NCBI GenBank assembly: GCA_012976225.1
Contig: JAAVVG010000018.1
Coordinates: 186,001 to 250,000, forward strand
Source: Golubevia sp. BC0850
Taxonomy: Eukaryota > Basidiomycota > Exobasidiomycetes > Golubeviales > Golubeviaceae
Reading direction: 5' to 3'
Length of the DNA stretch: 64,000 nt
The notes under the pieces are model-generated. The model was not told where the DNA came from and searched no databases. It saw only the letters and a program-made list of their open reading frames with translations. Positions 55,940 to 64,000 of the stretch are shown in pieces. Both the position numbers and the translations under genes were made by a program. Each line of letters begins with the position of its first letter. The first letter of the stretch is position 1.

Positions 55940-56934
55940 TCAAAACCCGGTCAAATCCACAGCCGTTTCCTTACTCCCTCCCACGTCACTTTCCTTCAAC
56001 TTCTTCCTAGAAGGTTTCACATCTTCCTCGTCCCCATCTATAATCACTACTGCTGCATGTTTCGCATTAGAACTTTCTCCCAAATTCTTACGTTTCCCAC
56101 CAGCTTGTCCCAAAGCCGCTTTCTCAGGTTTGATATCCTTCTCTTTCTCCTTCCCATTTTCTTTTCCTTCAACCACCACCTCTTCTTTTTCTTCCGAGAT
56201 TCTTCCGAAAACTAGAGCTTGTCTACTTCTATATTTGAAGGTGATGATATGAGAAGGTAATGAAGGATTCGAGTGAAAATCGACTCTACTGCCCGAATTG
56301 GAGGTAGCGATCGCTTTGCCGAAGGCAATTTTGGCTCCTACGATGGTGGCTTTATTCGATCTCCTGTTGAGATAATAAGTTGAAGAGATAGAAAGAACTG
56401 TTGCCAGCCAGTGCTCCATGCTAGAGATGTGATTGACACATCGAGGAGAGATACTCACTCGTGAATCTTCCCTTGTTCAACAGTTGGTTGATAAACGAAA
56501 GGTCTGCTAAGTCCACGTACACCTCCAGTTCTTTTGATTTCTAGTTCACCCTGCATACAATCAAAGTCAGAAGGAGGAAATAGTTCAGCCCTCAGATCTT
56601 TAGAAAAATCTTGATCAGCCTTCTTCCACTCTACTCACCAATTTCAACAGATAATCTTGATTAGTATTGCAATTATCATCATCATCAGTCAATTCCAGAT
56701 TGGCGAATATAAGAGACTTGGAATTGTAGCTGTAATTGCCTTTGAGGAGATGACCTCGGTTTTGGGAAAATTAGCAGGCGCCATAAATTCGTGAATGTGA
56801 CTTGAATCTGCGTAAACATGAATGGCTGGTTCACAGTAGCTGTTTGGAATTTCACAGCAGACCTTATAGGCTGAACCGGGCACAATTTCGGGGTCTGGGA
56901 GTGAGTGGGCGAGGATGAAGGGATTAGAGAACAT
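55940..56934 (-). CDS. DUF7918-type protein, one junction unresolved
   Basis: Clear exons are 56550-56459 and 56363-55940, joining GKIHE to RSNKATIVGAKIAFG, plus an upstream exon ending at 56639 that reads FANLELTDDDDN. The sequence PFVYQP, GKIHERSNKA and LELTDD is the layout of DUF7918 proteins of basidiomycetes. The C-terminus is Lys/Glu-rich with nuclear-signal-like KPSRKKLKES. Function is unknown. The first part (MFSNPFILAHSLPDPEIVPG, then HVYADSSHIHEFM) is in a different frame from FANLELTDD; the switch lies near 56740-56760. Either an intron starting at a GTGAA-type donor is spliced out, or one base is missing. I cannot decide from sequence alone. Confidence 0.55.
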
Positions 56935-57603
56935 TTTACGAGGGAGAGGTAATTACCACCAGGCTCGATATGAGCACCATCTAGGTATCACTGTCAACCA
57001 TGATAAACATATCCATCTAGTTGCTGACCAGAAGAGTCGGTCTCTTCTCGAGAGATACTAATGCCAGGATGCCACTTCAACTTCAATGCTACCTCTTACC
57101 CTGCCTTGACTGCACAACTTTCCGTTGCTCTACGCGCCTCATTTTCAATGTTTTAATGATTCTACTCGTATCCTTTGATTACACAGGGCGCTAGCACTCA
57201 AACCTGATTCGATAAGATCCAAGACCTGCTTAGCTGAATCCGGAGACTGCGTTTACTCACAACAAGTCATTTTCGTCAAAAGTCCCTCGTTTTTGATTTC
57301 TATCTGATGTTCTGGAAACGGTTTTACTTCACCATCCTGTACCCAGTAGCGAGTTCCGTCGGGTGAGATCATTTGAGAGTGCTTGGGGTTGGAGGGAAAA
57401 AGTGAAGAGGCGGCTGATGCGCGTCACCTTATTGACAGATCACAGCAATGGGATTCAAAGACTTGAAAAATGATGCGAGCCTCAAGAAGCGTAGAGTTAC
57501 AAGATAAGATCAGAGGATATTAGAAGGAGAGAAGTAAAGCAAAATGAATGTGGAAGTTGCGACAGCTGGCAAGATAATTAGATCAGGTGGAAAGGAAGTG
57601 CGT
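56935..57603. other. Intergenic; no gene recognised
   Basis: About 670 bases between the DUF7918 gene start and the transporter stop, both on the minus strand. No regulatory element is recognised. Confidence 0.4.
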
Positions 57604-60057
57604 CTAAGTTCTCTCTGCACGAATACCAAGAAGGAGGAGATAAGCGATCAAGTACATCAAAGAAGAGTAAAGGAAAGACGCCCCTGGAAACGATGAGAGT
57701 GAAGCTCGATAGATGAGAGAGCTCATAATTGGGCTCCATGCTCTTCCAATTGCATCGCACTGAGGAAACCAAGTTTATGAGAAGAGAGTGAAAAAAGATG
57801 ATCAGACTTGCGTGTTTGATCACAGAGAGAGAGTGAGGTCGCTCCTTCCCCTCCCCCTTCCCTTCTCTCACATTTCGACGGAACTCACGATAGTGATAGC
57901 TCCTAAAAGCTTGTCCGTAGCCTGTTGAGCTGTCCCTCCGACTTCCATGCCTTGGTTATACATGTCTGTGACCATCGCAATCCCAGTAGAAACGATGGCT
58001 CCACCAGCTCCAACTCCAAAGCTGACGACGCAAGATCCGAAGTAAAGTGGAAGCGTTCGAAGTGACTGGGCACCTAAGAACGTGATGATCCAGCCTACCA
58101 TATCAGCGCTAGAATGAGAAAACCAGAAGAGAAGAAAAAATGGTGAGAACCATAAGAGAACGAATCCCATCAGCTTCCTTGACACTCACAGAAAAGATCC
58201 CTTCAACAAATAAAGATCGATATTAGCTCTCCAAAGACTTAATTTACTTCTCAAAACCTCATCTCGCTCGAAGTTCTCTTGCATTTCTAAAAGCCTATGA
58301 CTTTCCTCTTCAGCTTGAATTTGACCTTCTAATCCTCTTCCTTCATCCACTTCTAAATCATGTTCTAATTCCTCTTCTCTTTCGACTACCTCTTCAACTT
58401 GAGACGGGTTCTTGCTGATCCTCTCCATATCTTCTTCACTTAGATTTTCTAACTCTCTTGGTTTCTTGACGATTCTAGAGAGAAGAGAAATGACAAGAGG
58501 AACTAGAAGTAATAATACTAGAGCTCGAACTGTGCCCATCGATGAAATTAAGACACCAACTTGGTCTGGTCCCCATTGGAGAAAGAATCCACAGAACATC
58601 ACTAGAGTTTGTAGACCCAAGCCACCAGCCAATGCGGCCTGGCCTACCAGAGTTAAGCGTGTGATTCGCCAATCTCGTTGGACCGGAGCGCTTGGGTCGT
58701 TGGAAGGGATCTCTTTTGGAAGTAGGATCGAGAGGACTGAAAGACGACTGAAAGCAGGGGAAGTTCCTTCGGTTGCTGTTGGAGTAAGAAAGTGGTATTA
58801 TATAAGAGATTGCCATTTTTTCGTGAAACTCTCGTCGATGCCTCTACAAGGTTGATAGGACTCACCGTTGTGTGCCATCTCTTTGTCAGCGTCTCTGAGG
58901 CCAACCGTTTCGGGAATGAATACAGTCAACCAAAGACCAGAGGCAAGTTGAAGAGAGATGCCTACCAAAAAAGTAATGACGTTGTTATGAGAGCTCATGT
59001 CTCCTTGGTCGGGAGGTGGAGTAATGATGGGAGGAGCTGGACCATGACCACCAATCTCGAGATAACTTAGATAGATCCCAACCGCAGTGGTCAGGTTGGA
59101 GGCGCTCAGAGGTGGAAAAATGTTGATGATGAGGGAGAAGAGACCAGGTCCAAGGCTGACTGAAGTGAGCATAGCTAGCATTAGCCACTGTGCAGACGAA
59201 ACGCGAGGTTGGATAGAAGGATCATCAGCAAGTGAGACACCATCGCAGGGGATAGAATGAAAGAGTGCTCGGGAGATTTTGGCTAGAAAGTGGAGACTTG
59301 AACTCACAGTCAAATTCCTCATCCTTGAGTTGGGACTCGAGACGTCTGCAACAAGAGCTTTAGAAACCAACGAAGCTAGGTCCTCGAACGCGAGAGCCCC
59401 CGACATGACCGATGATCCATAGATCAGATAGAGGGTCGTTCTAGGACTAAAGAGAAGTTCTTCGGAGCGAGAAGAGAATGGATAACCAAGCGGAAGGACA
59501 GCATATGGCAGTAAATGAAAGATCCCTGCTAAAGTTCCAATCAAAAATACTGGCTTTCTTCCCTTTGTGGAAAGCAAAGATGAGTAGAAGAGTAGACCAA
59601 GTGCAGCCATGCAAGCGTGAGTTAGGTCGAGGAGGAGATTGAAGCTGGAAACGTTGGATTCGATTTCCTTGAGAGAACAACTGTTGGAAGATGTGGTGAA
59701 GTCTTGATAGCTCGAAGGAATCAAATCTGGATGAGCATAGTAGTAGTCAGCGCAGATGAAGGACCGTAATCTATCCATTCTTGAAGCCAGAGGTCCGAAG
59801 ATTGCCAAAGCCCATCTGTAAGGGAAGAAGGCGTCAATTGTTGTTTGCTATGCTGCAAAGGGTTCCTTTTCGCTTTGACTTGATCCACAAACTCACAGGA
59901 AGAAGGCAACGAGGATTCGAATGACTGGCCATTCATCTTTGAACTTCTTCGCCAAACTCCGTGCTCGGTTTTCTTCGTGAGGCGTCGTTGTGCTTGAAGA
60001 ACGGCTGGCTCTTGTCGGTGTGTTATTCAACAGACGAGTTGTTTCTTGAGGAGCCAT
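57604..60057 (-). CDS. Major facilitator superfamily transporter
   Basis: Six exons: 60057-59897, 59815-59308, 59187-58866, 58775-58190, 58108-57889, 57759-57604; 650 aa. An N-terminal Ser/Thr/Arg-rich cytosolic tail leads into about a dozen hydrophobic segments (for example IRILVAFFLWALAIFGPLAS, LFYSSLLSTKGRKPVF, TRLTLVGQAALAGGLGL, LVLLLLVPLVISLLS). LSTKGRKPVFLIG matches the MFS loop 2-3 motif G-x-x-G-R-K. A long acidic cytoplasmic loop (VEEVVEREEELEHD) lies in the second half. The intron at 59188-59307 is 120 nt with no in-frame stop, so keeping it would insert 40 residues. The layout resembles the animal proton-coupled folate/HIAT branch and fungal relatives; the substrate is unknown. Confidence 0.85.
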
Positions 60058-60890
60058 CCCAGAGACTTGCGATGTGGTTGTGGGGAGGAGGAGAAGGAAG
60101 AGAAGGAAGTTCTTGTTACGTCCGCGAGTGAGATCGGCGGCACCCAGAGAGGCGAGATTTCAAATCCACTCTCATTATCTCATTCCCAATTGGGTGGGCC
60201 GTAGATTCGAGATTCTGTCGAATCACAGAAAGAGCGAAGATCGAAGACCATAAGAGGCAAGAAAGGCTTAAGGAAGAGTCGAAGCTCAAGTGCTCAACTT
60301 TCTCAACCTTCATCGTCATCTGCAAAACTTCTAGTGCTTCGCCGCCTTTCTTTTGTGTATCCGAAAGAGAAGTGTTAAGGCAAGAACATCTGAGGGAAAG
60401 GGTAAAAACACAGACGAGTCCTCTCCGAAGTTCGAAAAGCCAAAAAAGAAGGCAAAGAAATCAAGCGAAGAAAGGCCCCAAATGTTCGAGGGGCTAACAA
60501 GAAGCGCACCAGAAGGGTCTTCATGAGAAGATGAGCACAGCTCTTATTCGGCATCTAGATCTCGTGAAACAGAACAGGACATTGAATTCAGCTTCTGAAC
60601 TCGAAGTAGACCACTCGTCAGGACTGGAGAGGAGGAGGGGCCAGGGGCCAGGCGGATTTTCTAAGTGAGTTCCGTTATAAGTACGGTCTTCTGAACTGAG
60701 CAGCAAGCCATTTGGAAGAAGAAAGGGAGAGGAGAGGGGAGGAAGGAAGAACGGGTCGAAGTTTCAAAGACAATGGAAGATTCAAAGAAGTTACTCTGGG
60801 GACCCGCATTCTCCATAGAGCTGATCAAAACCTTGACCTGCACAAAGGAGCTTACTTGAAAAATTTGCTAGCAACGTTTTTGACCTACAT
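60058..60890. other. Intergenic; no gene recognised
   Basis: About 830 bases between the transporter start and the thioredoxin-like stop, both on the minus strand. Purine-rich; the short frames show no recognisable content. Confidence 0.4.
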
Positions 60891-61406
60891 TCAAACCCCA
60901 ACGAACCTTTTGAGTTTCTCAACATCAGCATTATCTGGGTCCGTGATTCGTGCCGTCTCTTTTCCATTTTCCCACTTCAGAATGGTAGGTACCGAAGTGA
61001 TTCCATACTGAGTCCTATGAACATTGTTAGGATCTCTCCATCTGTTATGAAAGAAAGAGCGCAGAAGTGCATGAGCTTCAAGAAATTCTGAAGAAGAACC
61101 TTCGGACAGACTTACTCCGTCTTCTCTCCCACCATCATCATATAAGCAGAAGGTTTACTTAAGATTTCATCCTTTGAAGCACCTCTCCCAAATACTTTTT
61201 CAATCGCACCTTTAGCTGCAACGCAATCCGGACTGAGGAGGAGAATGGAAGAAGCCAGTTAAGACGAGAGGACGCCCAAGGGATTGATTCCCTTCTGCAA
61301 CTCACCACCAAGGCTTCTCCCACGAATTAGAGAAGAAGATTAAGAAGTAAGTCTCAGAACCTGAACCAGAAAGTTGAGTCGGTCTTGGATTCAAATAGAG
61401 AGGCAT
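60891..61406 (-). CDS. Thioredoxin-like protein, TXNDC17/TRP14 family
   Basis: Three exons: 61406-61306, 61232-61116, 61041-60891; 122 aa, almost exactly the family length (123 in human). The redox-active CPDC (Cys34-Pro-Asp-Cys37) is created across the first intron in the context WEKPWCPDCVAAKGAI. The cis-Pro loop reads GITSVPTILKWENGK. TXNDC17 proteins are cytosolic disulfide and cystine reductases working with thioredoxin reductase. The gene is split into three small exons with no long open frame, so it is easily missed. It is divergent from the MAPEG gene, whose start codon is about 140 bases away, so the two share a promoter region; both relate to thiol/redox chemistry, which may be chance. 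Confidence 0.87.
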
Positions 61407-61542
61407 CACTACTTCCGTTGGGTGAGGATGAGACGATGAGGGGTCTCTCTCACAAGATAGAATTCTTGCGATGCATGTAGAAGTAACCGTCCATCTTCTC
61501 TTCCTTTAAACCATCTCATTCAAACAAAACTTTTATTCAATT
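61407..61542. promoter_or_regulatory. Short shared promoter of two divergent genes
   Basis: Only about 136 bases separate the start codons of the TXNDC17-like gene (minus) and the MAPEG gene (plus). Such a short spacer suggests a bidirectional promoter. The plus-strand side ends in a pyrimidine-rich then A-rich leader. Confidence 0.5.
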
Positions 61543-62336
61543 ATGACTTCATTCGTCGCAAAGATCTTAGAGCCAGGTGCCAACATCTCTTTCCATATTG
61601 TCCCTTTAGCTCTACTACTAGCTGCTATCCGTGAGTAGGACCTTCTTATCCGTTCATTCCACTTCCTCTCCATCGCTGACTTTAAGCAATCCATCCCACT
61701 CAAAAGCTCATTGGTACACTATCTCTCTATGTATGAAGCACAACATCAATGGAGGCTGGGATAACCGTAACCCTCGTGCCTACGTCTCTGTCCTACAAGG
61801 TAAATTGATTAAAGGAGAGAAGCTATCAAAGATGGAGGCTATGATCTTGAGAGGTCAGAGTTGTCAAGCCAATGCTTTTGAGAACATTGGTTTACTTGTT
61901 GGAACCTTGGTGAGTGAGAGAAAGTGATTGGATGGCAAGGTGGAGCTGGAGAATCAGAAGGAAGTGATAGAGAACGCCTTCCATGAGCGTCGCAGAGTGG
62001 CAACCACAGTCATGAATGGAACAATCTGACTAGCTCACGTCAACAGTTGGGAGTTCAATAGAGGACTGAGGAGTCGATGGCAATCTCCAGCCACACTTCC
62101 GGCTAATCTTCCCATCCTCCATTCCCCTTTCACAGCTCGCTGGTAACTTCGCTCGTCTAGGAGCTCCAACTATGAATGCTTTTGCAATCAACTACATGGT
62201 TACTAGAGTTCTTTACACCTACCTCTACCTCACTACCGAGACCAAGCCAATGTCCTTCGTCCGTACTATCGTCTTCAACACCGCTGTTCTCCACGCCGTC
62301 TACATTTGGTTAGCTGCTGGTCACGCTATCGCCTAA
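61543..62336 (+). CDS. MAPEG-family membrane protein
   Basis: Three exons: 61543-61630, 61707-61909, 62136-62336; 163 aa. Four hydrophobic segments (FHIVPLALLLAAIP; NAFENIGLLVGTLLAGNFA; NAFAINYMVTRVLYTYLYL; TAVLHAVYIWLAAGHAIA) and the motif RGQSCQANAFENIG are typical of membrane-associated proteins in eicosanoid and glutathione metabolism. These are small trimeric ER or mitochondrial membrane proteins, many with glutathione transferase or peroxidase activity. Codon use in exon 3 is strongly C-ending, suggesting high expression. The precise reaction cannot be told from sequence. Confidence 0.87.
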
Positions 62337-63522
62337 TTATCATCTAGCCTACGTATCTAGATGGACTGAATCCTCAAGCAACAGCTTTTTGTTTTAGCAG
62401 AAGCTCAATCTTTCTTTAGCCAAACTCACTTTCTTTTCTTGGATCGCATAGACTCTATTTCTTTAATCTCAATAATTATGTATGTTCTGTTTAATGTGTG
62501 TTCTGTTTAATCTTAGAGGATAGAATTGGATGAAGATGATTCGGTGAAGTCTGTCCAGAGCTTAAAGCTATCCTTTCAGAAAGCCCCCCAATTCCATCTT
62601 CCATCTAGCTACATACTTCACCTTTTCTCAGATCCAAAGACTCATCTCAAGGCATCCACATAAGTATACAATCTGGGACGCTGCCTCGCAAGGAGAATTG
62701 AAGAAGTCAGAGGTGTCTGGGACAGAGGATTGATGGCGATGGTTCAGGTCAAGCGCTACTGAAAAGTGCCTCGCTTTCAATTCGAAGGGGACTAGTTCTA
62801 GAATCCTGTTCAGTCGACGAACGCCAAAGCCTCTTTCGAGACGACATTTTGAGCTCAATGCGCTCGAAGCTGTTGTTTTGAACGATGGCTTCTATCTTGA
62901 GAGCCCATCGCGAGAAGAAAGAGAGGGCTTTGAGATTTGATCACTACACCAGGGAGAGGGACTGAGTGAGTGTTAGAGCGCAAGGAGAGAACAAGAAGAA
63001 CAGAGTTTCGAGAACGTTGCACTAGCAGGGGTCATTTCGACGTGGAAAGTGAGGCAAGGCTTGACAATACCACTCTCTCAGCTTAAGACGTCACCCATCG
63101 ACTTCACTTTTCCTTCCCACTGGGGCTCTTTTTTCTTTTGCCTCGATAAAGATGACTTTCCAGAAAGGTCGGGGTTTCGAAACTTGGAGATTCTGAAATG
63201 AAGATGGATCTGTGATCGGATAATGGCTGATGGCAAGAGAGAGAGTTGAACGAGAAGCTAATTGAGCTTGATCGAGTAGAAGAGTAGAAAAAAGCTTGAA
63301 TTGGATAGAAGCGTGATTCGGTCATTTAAAGATCCAAGTTGAAGAAGGATTTTGGAGATGTTCAAATCGAGCAACTCTGGTGCTTTCAGCTGAGAGGGAG
63401 GAAAAGGGAGAAGAGAGGGATTGATCAGAGGGAGTGTACAAGTATAAGAGAGCAGAACTTTGGTTGGATGAGTTTGCAAATTCTAAATCTTACTTACTGG
63501 AATAGAGCAGTATCTTGTTCTC
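62337..63522. other. About 1.2 kb with no certain gene
   Basis: Holds the 3' side of the MAPEG gene and of the LRR/F-box-like gene. A minus-strand frame near 62850 (start MSSRKRLWRSSTEQD) is short and unsupported. Nothing else is recognised. Confidence 0.35.
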
Positions 63523-63982
63523 TCAAATCTCAACTTCAAAAAACTGTGGCTCTAGATCCCAGTCCACCACTTCTCCCACCAATTCTCTGCACTTTTCCAG
63601 CGCCCGGGCAGAGTGCTCCTTGAAGGGAATCACTAGCTTCTTCAACGGCTCCATCTTGACGTTATCTACCTCTAGTCTACTTTCCACATTTTTCTTTCTT
63701 GCTCTGAGGAGACTTAGTAGATCGTCCTTCAGTGATATTTCATCTGTTGAGGCTTCCAACATCATTAAAACCTGAAGGTTTGGACATTTAGTTGATAGCT
63801 CCCCCCAACCGAACGCACAGCTCTTCCAGAGCTTAGAGAGAATTGGTAAACCAGAATAGACAGAACCTGTAAACAGCTTCAGGGTGGGTGGAACTAGCAT
63901 CCAGCTTGGGAACCGACAGAGTTCCTCACTAAGATTTAGCACCTCTAAATTTGGATGTAAATGGAATGATTATAATCATCAT
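63523..63982 (-). CDS. LRR/F-box-like protein, 5' end outside or unresolved
   Basis: The minus-strand frame ends at 63523 with EPQFFEVEI and reads upstream through KCPNLQVLMMLEAS and PNLEVLNLSEELCRFPSWM, two Leu-rich repeat-like strings. An acceptor-like ACATCCAAATTTAG lies just upstream of GVLNL-type sequence, so the 5' part is probably in exons beyond the window. C-terminal regions of basidiomycete F-box proteins look like this, but the F-box itself is not visible. I give the family as likely, not proven. Confidence 0.45.
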
Positions 63983-64000
63983 TCTTTTGAGAGGATAGTT

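Noticed and set aside
1-64000. CRISPR array, operons or bacterial promoters
   Set aside because: The DNA is eukaryotic with spliceosomal introns; no regularly spaced direct repeats are seen.

Overview
The window looks like nuclear DNA of a basidiomycete fungus, most likely Pucciniomycotina; that placement is inference. Nearly every gene is split by short introns (mostly 45-200 nt) with GTGAGT-type donors and pyrimidine-rich acceptors. The gene set is fungal: a perilipin-like lipid-droplet protein, a GH18 chitinase with a Ser/Thr linker, an S10 carboxypeptidase, a Lag1-type ceramide synthase, an Lcb3-type phosphatase, an APSES/ankyrin cell-cycle factor, a DUF7918 protein and several F-box/LRR-like proteins. 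I found no capsid, integrase, reverse transcriptase or transposase gene. Exon models were built by hand from splice signals and checked by codon-phase arithmetic.

Layout. 1-4.3 kb: 3' part of a VWA8-type AAA+ ATPase. 4.7-11.7 kb (minus): secreted chitinase, glyoxalase II, secreted serine carboxypeptidase whose oxyanion-hole motif sits on a 21-nt microexon. 11.7-15.3 kb: no protein gene seen, but an intron-containing tRNA-Arg(ACG) inside a cluster of short repeats. 15.3-24.4 kb: perilipin-like protein, a broken F-box gene, sphingoid-base-phosphate phosphatase (minus), an unknown gene, ceramide synthase (plus). The phosphatase and synthase act in one pathway, sphingolipid metabolism. 24.9-29.7 kb (minus): REV1.

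30.5-43.2 kb is the most unusual part: two 1,018-bp copies of a small secreted-protein gene with its promoter lie in inverted orientation about 10.6 kb apart. They enclose an unknown Ser-rich protein, a CCDC124/Lso2-like ribosome factor, an Mbp1/Swi4-like factor, an F-box-like gene and a triosephosphate-isomerase paralogue. Recombination between the arms could invert this block.

43.4-64 kb: F-box-like gene, GMC oxidoreductase, Cgi121 (KEOPS subunit), class 3 lipase, 3-hydroxyisobutyryl-CoA hydrolase, DUF7918 protein, MFS transporter, TXNDC17-like thioredoxin, MAPEG protein, and an LRR/F-box-like gene cut by the window end.

No dedicated new molecular system stands out. The best leads are the inverted duplication, the catalytic microexon, the GC-AG intron in the cell-cycle regulator, and the recurrence of one Cys-rich secreted module both alone and fused to chitinase.
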